Positions 8,722 to 17,317 of a stretch of 38,816 nucleotides of DNA are shown here, in pieces; the stretch's first letter is position 1, and each line of letters begins with the position of its first letter. This DNA is from Bacteroidota bacterium (lineage in GTDB: Bacteria; Bacteroidota; Rhodothermia; Balneolales; Balneolaceae), in NCBI GenBank assembly GCA_009909035.1, contig JAAAOB010000148.1, positions 1-38,816 of the forward strand, written 5' to 3'. Made by a program: the position numbers and the translations under genes. The notes below the pieces were generated by a model. It made no database searches. It was given only the letters and a program-made list of their open reading frames with translations, and was not told the DNA's origin.

Positions 8722-9054
8722 CTATGTATCTCCGGCCGTTTTTAATTTTTGACGGATGAGTTGTTCCAGCTGATCTGCCTGTAGGACGCCCGCCTGCTGC
8801 CAGATAACCTTCCCTTTCTTGAAGAGCACAAGATTTGGAATTCCCCTGACATTATACCGGATCGCTGCGTCAGGATTTTTTTCGGTATCGATTTTTAAAA
8901 TGTGAATCGAATTGCCCATCCGTTTTTTTAACTCCCTTAGGATGGGAGGCATCATCTTACAGGGAGCGCACCAGTCGGCATAAAAATCAACCAGAACCGG
9001 GGTGTCTCCCCGTATGATGTCAGAAAAGGATGTTGTTTTAACTTCTTTTCTCAT
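8722..9054 (-). CDS. trxA: Thioredoxin
   Basis: A 110-residue cytoplasmic thioredoxin with the redox motif WCAPC (W28, C29, C32) and the cis-proline segment RGIPNLV opposite the active site. No signal peptide. The active site is Cys-Ala-Pro-Cys rather than the usual Cys-Gly-Pro-Cys, a common natural variant that shifts redox potential. It stands alone between the DUF305 operon and the tRNA gene. Identification as thioredoxin-fold oxidoreductase is firm; whether it is the housekeeping TrxA or a paralogue cannot be told. Confidence 0.85.
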   Translation of the reverse strand: MRKEVKTTSFSDIIRGDTPVLVDFYADWCAPCKMMPPILRELKKRMGNSIHILKIDTEKNPDAAIRYNVRGIPNLVLFKKGKVIWQQAGVLQADQLEQLIRQKLKTAGDT

Positions 9055-9191
9055 GTTGGAATCGCCTTATTTTTGCGGTTAAAATCAAAGAGTGCCAGCC
9101 AATGGTTGAACATTATGATGTGTGTTCGCCCGATATATAACTGATAGTAAGCCCAAAACGTATGCTCTCGTAAACGGCAAGTTTTGTAAAT

Positions 9192-9228
9192 AAAAAAAGG
9201 ACAGCTCTCTTTCGAAAACTGTCCTTTT
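9192..9228 (-). terminator. Intrinsic terminator of tRNA-Val
   Basis: On the minus strand an AAAAGGACAG/CTGTCCTTTT stem ends in a run of seven T. It lies immediately beyond the 3' end of the tRNA gene, so it very likely ends that transcript. Confidence 0.8.
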
Positions 9229-9234
9229 GTAAGT

Positions 9235-9308
9235 AGGCGCTGAGGGATTCGAACCCCCGACCCCCTCGGTGTAAACGAGATGCTCTAAACCAACTGAGCT
9301 AAGCGCCC
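9235..9308 (-). tRNA. tRNA-Val (anticodon TAC)
   Basis: The minus strand folds as a complete 74-nt tRNA: acceptor GGGCGCT pairs with AGCGCCT (one G-T at the end), the D-arm is TAGCTCAGTTGG, the anticodon loop is TTTACAC giving TAC, and the T-arm contains GGTTCGAATCC. The CCA end is not encoded. Reads valine codons GTA/GTG and possibly others by wobble. Confidence 0.95.
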
Positions 9309-9331
9309 TGATCTGCATGAATTAGGAACGC

Positions 9332-9363
9332 CAAATATAAGAAGGTTATCGATTCTCACAAAA
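9332..9363 (-). promoter_or_regulatory. Bacteroidota-type promoter of tRNA-Val
   Basis: Reading the minus strand, TTTTG (9359-9363) is followed after 19 bp by TATATTTG (9332-9339), a full match to the -7 consensus TAnnTTTG with a -33 TTG as described for Bacteroidota sigma-A promoters. The -7 box ends 23 bp before the tRNA 5' end, which is the right place. Confidence 0.75.
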
Positions 9364-9402
9364 CAGTTTTTTCTCTAATAATATTTTTTTATCTATAGGT
9401 GT

Positions 9403-9421
9403 AGGTTAACAGCGTTAACCT
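9403..9421. promoter_or_regulatory. Palindromic operator candidate upstream of fadI
   Basis: A perfect inverted repeat, AGGTTAAC and GTTAACCT with a 3-nt spacer AGC, lies 34 bp upstream of the fadI start. Its size and symmetry fit a TetR- or GntR-type dimer site. Regulation by a fatty-acid-responsive repressor is inference. Confidence 0.5.
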
Positions 9422-9455
9422 GTCGCTTTTCATCCCAAATAAAAGGAAACCTGGC

Positions 9456-10757
9456 ATGGCAAAAACAAAAAAAGGCAACGAGGTGGTGTTTGTAGATGGA
9501 GGACGCACACCATTTCTGCGCGCCGGTACCGATTTTAAAACGTTGACGGCATATGATCTTGGCCGCCGGGCCATTGCAGGCCTGGTAAACAAAACCAAGC
9601 TCGATGGCGAGCAGGTCGACCGCGTATTCTATGGAAATGTGATCCAGGATATCAATACCAGCAATGTGGCGCGTGAGTCCTCACTTGCCGCCGGTTTGCC
9701 GGATGATATTCCCGCCACCACTATCTCCATGGCGTGCATTTCCTCAAATATGGCGCTCACGATGGCGATGGACACGATTGCAACGGGAAATGCACGCGCT
9801 GCAATTGTGGGCGGTACGGAAGTGATGAGCGATATTCCGATCCGGTTCAGGAAAAAATTCAGGCAGAAACTGCTGGAGACCCAGCGCTATAAATCCCCGG
9901 CCGACTACCTGAAATTTTTCAAAAACCTGAAGCCATCCGACCTGCTGCCGGAGATCCCATCCATCGCGGAGTTCTCAACGGGCGAGACAATGGGCCAAAG
10001 CTGCGATAAGATGGCTGCTAAGTACGATATCTCGCGGGAGGAGCAGGATGCCTACGCCCTGCGGTCGCACCTGAAGGCCGACCAGGCCGGGGAGCGTTTG
10101 TCGAACGAGATCTTCCCGGTATCCCTCAATGGCGGTGAAACTATCGTGGACCAGGACAATGGTGTTCGCGGTGACAGTACACCAGAAAAACTGGCGAAAT
10201 TGAATCCCGCGTTTATCAAACCGCACGGAACGGTCACCGCCGGTAACGCATCCTTCCTGACCGACGGCGCCTCGGCGGGGCTGGTGATGGACCGGGAGTT
10301 TGCCCTGGAAAACGGCTACAAGCCCAAAGCAACGCTCCGCTCCTACAGCTACGTGGCCAAACGCCCGGGCGATGAACTGCTGATTGGCCCCGCATTTGCC
10401 GTACCGCAGGTGCTGGATCAGATGAAGCTGAAACTGGAAGAGATTGATGTGTTTGAATTTCACGAGGCGTTTGCCGGCCAGATGCTCACGGTGTTGAAAG
10501 CGCTGGCCAGTGATGAGTTTGCCAACGAGCGCCTCGGCAAAAAGAAGGCGATTGGCAAGGTGCCCTATGATGCGCTGAACACGCGAGGCGGCTCCCTGTC
10601 GATCGGCCATCCGTTTGCCGCAACGGGCATCCGTCTCGTCACAACGGCAGCCAATCGACTGATCGATTCCGGTGGCCGGTACGCCCTCATCGCTGCATGC
10701 GCCGCCGGCGGACAGGGCCACGCAATGGTGATTGAGAGGTTTGGGATTGAAGATTAG
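9456..10757 (+). CDS. fadI: 3-ketoacyl-CoA thiolase, trifunctional complex beta subunit
   Basis: A 433-residue thiolase that cleaves 3-ketoacyl-CoA with CoA, the last step of beta-oxidation. The acyl-accepting cysteine is in SMACISSN (C94); the C-terminal catalytic segments GHPFAATG and CAAGGQGHAM are intact. Length and the insert after the first domain fit FadI, the beta subunit of the FadJI type, better than the shorter FadA. The start ATG is 34 bp after a palindrome. FadJ follows on the same strand after 221 bp, forming the expected pair for long-chain fatty acid degradation. Confidence 0.88.
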   Translation: MAKTKKGNEVVFVDGGRTPFLRAGTDFKTLTAYDLGRRAIAGLVNKTKLDGEQVDRVFYGNVIQDINTSNVARESSLAAGLPDDIPATTISMACISSNMALTMAMDTIATGNARAAIVGGTEVMSDIPIRFRKKFRQKLLETQRYKSPADYLKFFKNLKPSDLLPEIPSIAEFSTGETMGQSCDKMAAKYDISREEQDAYALRSHLKADQAGERLSNEIFPVSLNGGETIVDQDNGVRGDSTPEKLAKLNPAFIKPHGTVTAGNASFLTDGASAGLVMDREFALENGYKPKATLRSYSYVAKRPGDELLIGPAFAVPQVLDQMKLKLEEIDVFEFHEAFAGQMLTVLKALASDEFANERLGKKKAIGKVPYDALNTRGGSLSIGHPFAATGIRLVTTAANRLIDSGGRYALIAACAAGGQGHAMVIERFGIED

Positions 10758-10810
10758 AGATAAAAGATTTGAGATTATAGATTGAAGATCATAGATAGGA
10801 GATATGTTAA
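10758..10810. repeat. Low-complexity GAT/AGAT tract
   Basis: Directly after the fadI stop is an AT-rich stretch made of imperfect repeats of the type AGATT(A/G)(A/T)AGAT and GATTATAGATTGAAGAT. It has no coding signal and leads straight into the hairpin-ended repeat. Confidence 0.45.
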
Positions 10811-10950
10811 TCTCCTCTTGAACGAGGGGTGATTTGCAGTGCGTTGTTCATGCATCTGAGCTCAAAAGCAATACTACATCCGCTGGAAGACACTCTGATG
10901 AATTTGCTAAACGCTCATTCATCTGTCCCTTCTCGAGAGGGAATTTATAA
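10811..10950. repeat. Hairpin-ended intergenic repeat R4, fadI-fadJ copy
   Basis: The left end TCTCCTCTTGAACGAGGGG and right end TGTCCCTTCTCGAGAGGGA are each self-complementary, and the right end closely matches 18562-18591 (both read CTGTCCC...CGAGAGGG...ATTTATA). It is a member of the family seen at 18389-18590 and 23275-23490. It lies between two genes of one probable operon. Confidence 0.65.
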
Positions 10951-10978
10951 ACCGTTTTAAAACTAAAAACCCAACATC

Positions 10979-13105
10979 ATGGCCAAGAAAAAATCGATCC
11001 TGCAAACTGAAACCATCGAGGGAGTTGTGATTATTACGCTCGATACGCCCGGCGAAAAAGTCAACAAGCTGAATGAAGCACTGATCGGTGAATTTTCCGG
11101 TATCCTGGATAAGCTCGAATCAGACGGGGATCTAACAGGGGCCGTGTTGCTGAGCGGCAAGGAGAATAATTTTATTGCCGGAGCCGATATTGAGATGTTT
11201 AAAACCCGGGATACGGCCGAAGAGTTGAGTGAGCTGAGTCGAACCGGCCAGGAAATCCTTCAGCGGATTGAACACTCGGAAAAGCCGGTTGTGGTGGGTA
11301 TTCACGGATCTTGTATGGGGGGCGGCACGGAGCTGGCCCTGGCGTCTCACTACAGGATCGTATCCGATCACTCCGACACGCAGATCGCCCTGCCGGAAGT
11401 GAAACTGGGCCTGCTTCCCGGGATGGGCGGAACACAGCGTCTGCCGCGGCTGATCGGCATTCAGAAAGCGCTGCCCTACCTTCTCACCGGAAAAAACATG
11501 TATGCGCGTCACGCCCGGCGAACCGGCTTTGCGGATGAGGTTGTGCACCGGCACGCCCTGAAAGATGCCGGGATTCGCGCGGTAAACAGGCTGACGAAAA
11601 AGCCGGCACGACATCCCGATAAGCGGTCAATGGCCGAAAAAGCCCTCGAAAGCAATCCTCTCACACGGAAGGTTATCTTCTCACAGGCGCGTAAGCAGAC
11701 GATGGGAAAAACAAAGGGCAACTATCCCGCCCCGTTTAAAATAATTGAGTCCGTGGAGTATGGATACAAAAACGGATTTGAAAAAGGACTGAAGAATGAA
11801 TCAAGACTGTTTGGAGAGCTGGCGGTTACCCCGGAATCGCGCGCACTGGTAGAGCTCTTTTTTGCGATGAACCAGGCGAAGAAGAACCCGTTCGAAAAAA
11901 AGAAAAAAGAGGTGAAAAATATGGGGGTGCTTGGAGCCGGCCTGATGGGTTCCGGTATTGCACAAGTCAGCATTGAGGATGGAATTCACGTGTGGCTGAA
12001 GGATCAATCGCTCGAAAACGCAATGAAGGGGGAGGCTGATATTGAAGAGAACCTCAAAGAGAAGAGCGCTAAAAAAATCATCAGCCGTTTTCAGAAGGAT
12101 GAGCTGATGAGCCGGGTTCACCCCACCACATCGTATGAACAGTTCGAGCAGATCGACCTGGTGATTGAGGCGGTGTTTGAGGACCTGGAGCTGAAACAGC
12201 AAATCGTGAAAGAGATTGAAACTAATGCCGCGGAAGATACCATATTTGCGTCCAACACCTCTTCACTGCCGATATCGGACATTGCAGCCAAGGCCAAACG
12301 CCCGGAACAGGTTGTGGGGATGCACTATTTTTCGCCCGTGCAGAAGATGCCGCTGCTTGAGATCATAAAAACAGAGGCGACCGCTGACTGGGTGCTTGCC
12401 ACAGCGTACGACGTTGGGCTCCGCCAGGATAAGACGGTCATTGTCGTAAAAGATGGCCCCGGGTTTTACACCACCCGAATTCTTGCACCCTTTATCAACG
12501 AAGCGCTCCTGATGCTGGAAGAGGGCGCATCCATCCAGCAGCTCGATAAGGCGATGAAGCAGTTTGGGTTCCCGGTTGGGCCGGTTGCCCTGCTGGATGA
12601 AGTGGGCATCGATGTAGGTGCCCATGTTGCCGGTGTACTGAGCGATACGTTCGAGGAGCGCGGCGCCAAAACAAGTAATAAAGCAGCCGAACTGGTGGAT
12701 GCCGGGTACAAAGGCCGGAAAAATAATAAAGGATTTTACAGGTATGGCAGCAACTCAGGGGAAAAAGAGGTAAACAAGGAGATCTACCGGTTCTTTGGCG
12801 GAACCGAACGGAAGAAATTTAAGGATATTGAAATCCAGCAGCGATTGTCGCTTGTGATGGTCAATGAAGCGATTCATTGCCTCGAAGAGGGAATTCTTCA
12901 GGACCCGGCCGATGGCGACCTTGGGGCAATTCTCGGGCTCGGCTATCCGCCATTCCTGGGGGGACCGTTCCGCTATGTAGACCGCGAAGGTGCCGGGACC
13001 ATTTCGGATCGAATGAAAATATTACAAACAGAACTGGGCAAGCGGTTTACCCCGGCTGATCTGCTGAAAAACCATGCCGAAAACGGGACACGATTTCACG
13101 ATTAA
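10979..13105 (+). CDS. fadJ: Enoyl-CoA hydratase/3-hydroxyacyl-CoA dehydrogenase alpha subunit
   Basis: A 708-residue two-domain enzyme. The N-terminal crotonase domain has the oxyanion and catalytic segments CMGGGTELALA and PEVKLGLLPGMGG, holding the two glutamates used for hydration. The NAD-binding domain starts at about residue 316 with GVLGAGLMGSGIAQ, followed by the hydroxyacyl-CoA dehydrogenase signature around HYFSPVQKMPLLEII. Length matches FadJ/FadB (about 715-730). It catalyses steps two and three of beta-oxidation and should assemble with FadI encoded just upstream. Lysine-rich around 285-310 at the domain linker. Confidence 0.9.
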   Translation: MAKKKSILQTETIEGVVIITLDTPGEKVNKLNEALIGEFSGILDKLESDGDLTGAVLLSGKENNFIAGADIEMFKTRDTAEELSELSRTGQEILQRIEHSEKPVVVGIHGSCMGGGTELALASHYRIVSDHSDTQIALPEVKLGLLPGMGGTQRLPRLIGIQKALPYLLTGKNMYARHARRTGFADEVVHRHALKDAGIRAVNRLTKKPARHPDKRSMAEKALESNPLTRKVIFSQARKQTMGKTKGNYPAPFKIIESVEYGYKNGFEKGLKNESRLFGELAVTPESRALVELFFAMNQAKKNPFEKKKKEVKNMGVLGAGLMGSGIAQVSIEDGIHVWLKDQSLENAMKGEADIEENLKEKSAKKIISRFQKDELMSRVHPTTSYEQFEQIDLVIEAVFEDLELKQQIVKEIETNAAEDTIFASNTSSLPISDIAAKAKRPEQVVGMHYFSPVQKMPLLEIIKTEATADWVLATAYDVGLRQDKTVIVVKDGPGFYTTRILAPFINEALLMLEEGASIQQLDKAMKQFGFPVGPVALLDEVGIDVGAHVAGVLSDTFEERGAKTSNKAAELVDAGYKGRKNNKGFYRYGSNSGEKEVNKEIYRFFGGTERKKFKDIEIQQRLSLVMVNEAIHCLEEGILQDPADGDLGAILGLGYPPFLGGPFRYVDREGAGTISDRMKILQTELGKRFTPADLLKNHAENGTRFHD

Positions 13106-13222
13106 GGACTGAAGAAACCATCATGAATGAATCACCATGTCGAAAACGCTACCCGTTGTAGCCGGTGAAAAATTATCCTATCTTACAGGGCTTATAATTA
13201 ACCAATATAAACCACTGTTTTT

Positions 13223-13540
13223 ATGACTTTACTGCACGCATTTTTTATGATGGGAGGGGCTGAAGGAGGAGAAGGCGGCGCCCTGATCAACCTTGTGTTT
13301 TTAGGCCTGCTCTTTTTTGTGTTCTATTTTTTCATTATTCGTCCTCAAAGCAAGCGTCAAAAAGAGATTCAAAAGAAAGTTGAAGAGATGAAAAAGGGCG
13401 ATAAAGTCGTTACAGGCGGCGGCATGATTGGCGTTGTGAATTCTATTGATGAGGATACTGTTCTTTTGGAAGTGGACAGCGGTGTTAAAGCCCGGTTTCA
13501 AAAAAGCTCGATTACAGATGTAAACCCCAACAAAAAGTAA
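13223..13540 (+). CDS. yajC: Preprotein translocase subunit YajC
   Basis: A 105-residue small membrane protein with one hydrophobic helix (about 20-40) containing FYFFIIRPQ, followed by the family signature RPQSKRQKE and KKGDKVVTGGGMIGVV. YajC joins the SecDF accessory complex of the Sec translocon in the inner membrane. secD/secF are not in this window. It follows fadJ after 117 bp and precedes the ribB-like gene by 83 bp. Confidence 0.92.
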   Translation: MTLLHAFFMMGGAEGGEGGALINLVFLGLLFFVFYFFIIRPQSKRQKEIQKKVEEMKKGDKVVTGGGMIGVVNSIDEDTVLLEVDSGVKARFQKSSITDVNPNKK

Positions 13541-13623
13541 CGATGTATGGCCTGCCGTGAGGTTACAACCAATAATTGGTTTAATCCGCACCGGTAGCCT
13601 GCAGGCGTCTGCTCATACAACCT

Positions 13624-14847
13624 ATGGCTGATTCACCATTTAACAGCATACCTGAGGCGATTGAAGATATACGCAACGGAGAAATTATAATCGTTGTGGA
13701 TGATGAAGATCGCGAAAATGAGGGCGATTTTCTGATGGCTGCCGACAAGGCGTCACCTGAGGCCATCAATGTGATGGTGAAGCATGGCCGGGGCTTGGTA
13801 TGCGTTCCGATCACCAAGGAGCGTGCGCGCGAAATGGAGCTGGATTATATGGTGACGGAGGGCGCCGATCCTGATGAAGCAGCCTTCACGATCTCCGTGG
13901 ATCACAAAAAATTGACCACAACGGGTATCTCGGCACCCGATCGCGCCAATACCATTCAAGAGCTTATCAACCCGGAGGCCTCTCCGTCCGACTTTCGCCG
14001 GCCGGGCCATATCTTTCCCTTAATCGGGGTTAACGGCGGCGTCTTGCGCCGGGCCGGCCACACGGAGGCTGCCATAGACTTTGCCCGCCTTGCAGGTTGC
14101 CAGCCAGCAGGTGTGATTTGTGAAATCATGCACGATGACGGCGAAATGGCGCGCCTGCCCGAGCTGATTGAGCTGTCGAAACGGTTCGACATGAAACTGG
14201 TTACAATCAAGGATCTGATCGCCTACAGGATGGAGAATGAGTCGCTGGTGAAACAGATTCTCTCCGTTGATATGCCCACGATCTACGGCCACTTTCAGCT
14301 GCAGGTGTTTGAGGAAAAACTCACCGGCGAACACCACCTGGCCTTTACCAAGGGCGAGTGGAGCACGGATGATTCGGTGCTGGTCCGCGTACACTCGGCA
14401 AACCCGCTGGCTGATATTTTTGGCAGTAAACGGAGCGATAAAACCGCTGTATTGCAGCAGTCGCTCAAAATGGTGGAGACATCCGGTTGCGGCGTGGTGC
14501 TCTACATGGACCAGATGAGCAATGAATATAGCATCATCGATCAGATTGCGGCAATCCGCATGCAGGATGAGGGAATGAGTAAAGAGGAGATTCGAAAAGC
14601 GCTGGGCAGCAAAATGGACGCCCGTGATTATGGAGTGGGTGCACAGATTCTGCACCAGCTTGGGGTCCGAAAGCTGCGCCTGCTTACCAACAATCCTGTT
14701 AAGAGGGTGGGGCTTAAAAGCTTTGGACTTGAGATGGTTGAGGAGGTTGAGATTCCGCTCGATCACATCGATACCGAGCACCACGAGGAGAAACTCGATA
14801 AACCGGAGACGACCGAAGGATTTCTGAAGAAAATGATGCTGGAATAG
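13624..14847 (+). CDS. ribB: DHBP synthase fused to degenerate GTP cyclohydrolase II domain
   Basis: A 407-residue RibBA-like protein. The N-terminal 3,4-dihydroxy-2-butanone-4-phosphate synthase half is intact: DDEDRENEGD (26-35), TTTGISAPDR, GHIFPL and GHTEAAID (145-152), so it should supply the four-carbon unit of riboflavin. The C-terminal half (about 205-390) aligns with GTP cyclohydrolase II, with RVHSAN (255-260), LLTNNPVK and ARDYGVGAQIL. The three zinc cysteines are gone: the expected HSEC reads HSAN, and RCDCG reads RSDKT (270-274). The 'RQEGRNIGL' loop reads DQMSNEYSI. It should not open the GTP ring. This matches the described RibBX pattern, in which the RibA half has decayed or been repurposed. 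A separate RibA would then be needed elsewhere. No FMN riboswitch fits in the 83-bp leader. Confidence 0.85.
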   Translation: MADSPFNSIPEAIEDIRNGEIIIVVDDEDRENEGDFLMAADKASPEAINVMVKHGRGLVCVPITKERAREMELDYMVTEGADPDEAAFTISVDHKKLTTTGISAPDRANTIQELINPEASPSDFRRPGHIFPLIGVNGGVLRRAGHTEAAIDFARLAGCQPAGVICEIMHDDGEMARLPELIELSKRFDMKLVTIKDLIAYRMENESLVKQILSVDMPTIYGHFQLQVFEEKLTGEHHLAFTKGEWSTDDSVLVRVHSANPLADIFGSKRSDKTAVLQQSLKMVETSGCGVVLYMDQMSNEYSIIDQIAAIRMQDEGMSKEEIRKALGSKMDARDYGVGAQILHQLGVRKLRLLTNNPVKRVGLKSFGLEMVEEVEIPLDHIDTEHHEEKLDKPETTEGFLKKMMLE

Positions 14848-14857
14848 CAGATGGTGC

Positions 14858-14876
14858 AGTTGCACTATTTGCAACT
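14858..14876. other. Small hairpin between convergent genes
   Basis: AGTTGCA and TGCAACT flank a 5-nt loop just after the ribB-like stop, between it and the convergent dehydrogenase gene. No T-run follows, so a role as a bidirectional terminator is only a possibility. Confidence 0.3.
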
Positions 14877-14928
14877 ATTCCAGCGTAAAACCGAGCTCAT
14901 AAAGTTGGGACCCATGGCTCCAAACTGC

Positions 14929-16287
14929 TTATCTGTTTATATACACCGTCTTTTTATTCACAAACTCACGGATTCCCTCCCGGGAAAGTTCGCGCCCGTA
15001 TCCTGAATTGCCGGTTCCGCCAAATGGCAGGCGCGGATCCGATTTTACAAGCTCGTTAATAAAGAAGGCACCATCGGGAGCTTTGCCGATCCGCCGGCGC
15101 GCTTTTTCGATATCAGAAGTAAACAGCGTGACACCCAGGCCGTAGCTGGAATCAGCGGCCAGCTCAAACGCCTCATCTTCGTCTTTTGCCTTAATGATGG
15201 CGGCCAGCGGGCCAAAGGTTTCTTGGTCAAATGCGGGCATGCCCGGTTGCACGCCGGTCAGAACAGTGGGTTCGTGAAATGCGTCATTCTGTTTACCGCC
15301 GGTTTCAATTTTCGCTCCTTTTTCAACGGACTGTTCCAGTTGTTGATGAAGCTGGTCGGCCAGGTCTTTCCGGGCCAGCGGGCCGATCTCGGTAGATTCA
15401 TCCACCGGGTCCCCTTTCTTGATCGCCTTCACGCCATCGATAAAAGCGGGCAGGAACTTGTCGTATGCATCCCCCACCAGGATAAACCGCTTGGCGGCAA
15501 TGCAGCTCTGACCGCTGTTCATCATCCGGGCTGTAATCCCTGTTTTCACGGCCTGATCAATATCGGCATCTTCCAACACAATGAATGCGTTACTGCCGCC
15601 CAGCTCCAGGACCGATTTTTTCAGGTATTTACCGGCCAGTGCGCCGACCGATTTACCGGCCCGTTCGCTGCCGGTGAGGGTCACTGCCTTTACGATATCA
15701 TCTGAAATAATACGTTCTGTTTTATCGTGATGGATAAACAGGTTTTGAAATACGCCATCCGGAAAACCGGCTTCAAGGAGCAGCTCTTCAATATGTGTGG
15801 CGCATCCAAACACATTGGGGGCGTGTTTCAGCAGCCCCGTATTACCGGCAGCAAGAGTAGGGGCTACAAAACGAAACACCTGCCAGTAGGGGAAATTCCA
15901 CGGCATAATGGCCAATACGGTACCCATCGGATCATGACTCACGAAGCTTTCTGAAGCATCTGTTTCGATGATCTCATCGGCCAGGAACCGCTCTGCATTT
16001 TCCGCATAAAAATCACACACCCAGGCGCACTTCTCAATCTCTGCTCTTGCCTCGCTGATCGGCTTTCCCATCTCCAGAGTCATCGTCTTAGCATATGTAT
16101 CAACGTTGTTTCGGAGTACACCGCCTGCATTGGTCAGCAGTTCGCAACGCTCATTGATCGGAACGTCTCTCCAGGATTCAAACGCCGCCCGGGATTTTTC
16201 CAGGATTTTCTGGACCTGGTCGTCAATCTGTTCCGTGTATGTGGCGATCTCTTTTCCGTTGTAGGGATTAATGCTTTTGAATTCCAT
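14929..16287 (-). CDS. NAD(P)-dependent succinate-semialdehyde dehydrogenase family protein
   Basis: A 452-residue aldehyde dehydrogenase of the short SSADH type (Sad/GabD-like). Catalytic glutamate lies in [10 protein letters not shown] (E228) and the nucleophile in GQSCIAAKR (C262); the family Asn is in PWNFPYW. It oxidises an aldehyde to the acid with NAD(P)+, typically succinate semialdehyde to succinate. It is monocistronic by position, but the GABA-aminotransferase-like gene at 24466-25788 makes the aldehyde such an enzyme would use, so both may serve one GABA or polyamine route. Exact substrate uncertain. Confidence 0.82.
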   Translation of the reverse strand: MEFKSINPYNGKEIATYTEQIDDQVQKILEKSRAAFESWRDVPINERCELLTNAGGVLRNNVDTYAKTMTLEMGKPISEARAEIEKCAWVCDFYAENAERFLADEIIETDASESFVSHDPMGTVLAIMPWNFPYWQVFRFVAPTLAAGNTGLLKHAPNVFGCATHIEELLLEAGFPDGVFQNLFIHHDKTERIISDDIVKAVTLTGSERAGKSVGALAGKYLKKSVLELGGSNAFIVLEDADIDQAVKTGITARMMNSGQSCIAAKRFILVGDAYDKFLPAFIDGVKAIKKGDPVDESTEIGPLARKDLADQLHQQLEQSVEKGAKIETGGKQNDAFHEPTVLTGVQPGMPAFDQETFGPLAAIIKAKDEDEAFELAADSSYGLGVTLFTSDIEKARRRIGKAPDGAFFINELVKSDPRLPFGGTGNSGYGRELSREGIREFVNKKTVYINR

Positions 16288-16601
16288 AGATTTGAGTCGG
16301 TTTAATGGGTGAAAATTTTTTGGTTGACGTTAAATACAGTTGAATGTGAACTTCTTTATCAAAAAGGTGAAAAGCCCTGAGATCTCCTCTGGAGAAAGAA
16401 CCTTATTTTGTCTAATTCTCGTTAAAAAAAAGACTTGTAACCGATAACGGCCTGGCATTTATGTGGTGTGGCTACCATCTAAGAATACAAGCGACAAATG
16501 CTTACCCGTACCCCCTATGTGCTCTTATATGTAACAAACGACAAAATATAATAAGTAACTTTGTTTGCGCTACACCTTTTATTAAAGCAATGAAACTATA
16601 A
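16288..16601. other. Intergenic gap, no gene seen
   Basis: A 314-bp AT-rich stretch between the DUF4258 module and the dehydrogenase gene. No RNA gene or clear hairpin was found. A promoter for the minus-strand dehydrogenase should be in its lower end, but no consensus match is visible. Confidence 0.35.
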
Positions 16602-16814
16602 TTAGCTAATGGGTTCGAGTTTATAGATACGGCCATAGCGTGAAGCGGATTCCACGTCTTCTCTTTGTAACGCTTCCCGGGCATCATCAAGCTTGGTTGC
16701 ATCTTGAACACTCAGGTAAGGTGCCCATTCATCTTCGCTTTCAATCAAATCAACTTCTACTTCAGCCACATATCGGCCTGCATGAATATATTTTGTCTTT
16801 TTCTTTACCATCAT
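16602..16814 (-). CDS. Small partner protein of DUF4258 gene
   Basis: A 70-residue protein with the pattern G-R-Y-V-A-E-V-E-V-D-L-I-E, then W-A-P-Y-L-S-V-Q-D-A-T-K-L-D-D-A-R-E-A-L-Q and a final S-R-Y-G-R-I-Y-K-L-E-P. From memory, proteins of this pattern repeatedly sit beside DUF4258 genes in many phyla. The gene starts 4 nt after the stop of the DUF4258 gene on the same strand. Two adjacent ATGs are possible starts (16814 and 16811). Antitoxin function is inferred from the arrangement only; no DNA-binding motif is obvious. Confidence 0.65.
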   Translation of the reverse strand: MMVKKKTKYIHAGRYVAEVEVDLIESEDEWAPYLSVQDATKLDDAREALQREDVESASRYGRIYKLEPIS

Positions 16815-16818
16815 ATGT

Positions 16819-17142
16819 CTATTTAATTCTTTGCAAGAATGTTTGATCCCAACGTTTGGGATCCGGCCTGTAAGATGTGACTAACACAACCGGTTTGTCA
16901 TATCCTTTGGGTATTCCCCACAATACATGAACGGGTTTGCCATGGGTATCATTTTGCAAAAGTAATATACATCTTCCTTTTGGATAATCCGGATATTCCT
17001 CCACGATTTGAGCTTCATCAATACCATCAAGTAACTCTTTGACAGTCAATCCATCCTCAGCAAGTTCATCATAGCCATGCTCTGAAATTCTAACCTCACC
17101 TACAGCAATCAGATGACGAATTGCATTTAAAAAATCGCTCAA
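16819..17142 (-). CDS. DUF4258 domain protein, toxin-like
   Basis: A 107-residue protein of the DUF4258 family, a group related in length and layout to RelE/HigB-like mRNA interferases. The core reads ISEHGYDELAEDGLTVKELL, then D-x-x-Q-I-V-E-E-Y-P-D-Y-P-K-G-R-C and a C-terminal strand with V-L-V-T-S-Y-R-P-D-P-x-x-W. The start codon is TTG: GGAG lies 8 nt upstream of it, the upstream frame is closed by a stop within 20 nt, and no in-frame ATG fits. First gene of a two-gene unit with the 70-residue protein 4 nt downstream. A toxin-antitoxin role is plausible but unproven. Confidence 0.7.
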   Translation of the reverse strand: MSDFLNAIRHLIAVGEVRISEHGYDELAEDGLTVKELLDGIDEAQIVEEYPDYPKGRCILLLQNDTHGKPVHVLWGIPKGYDKPVVLVTSYRPDPKRWDQTFLQRIK

Positions 17143-17317
17143 TTCGGAATCTCCATTTCAACTATAGTTGTGTTTTCTATTTGAAGAATAATACCGGAAG
17201 AGGAATGAATCTGCAACCATACAGAGACAAACCGAGGTAATTCGTCTCATTTCATCAGAAAATGAAGTCTGAAAAGTTTCTGTTACACAACTAATAATGA
17301 ACCCCCAGTCACTTCCC

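Noticed and set aside
9069..9076. TATTTTTG, a match to the -7 promoter box on the plus strand
   Set aside because: No plus-strand gene begins nearby and there is no matching -33 element; likely chance in AT-rich sequence.
9085..9318. Open frame of 77 codons over the tRNA
   Set aside because: It runs through tRNA-Val and its terminator; the translated ALSSVGLEHLVYTEGVGGSN is the usual artefact of reading a tRNA as protein.
9975..10721. Minus-strand open frame of 248 codons
   Set aside because: Antisense to fadI, which has all catalytic motifs.
13541..13623. Possible FMN riboswitch before the ribB-like gene
   Set aside because: Only 83 bp are available and the conserved FMN-element words are absent.
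14020..14874. Minus-strand open frame of 284 codons
   Set aside because: Antisense to the ribB-like gene; rich in His/Leu/Gln as expected from a shadow frame.
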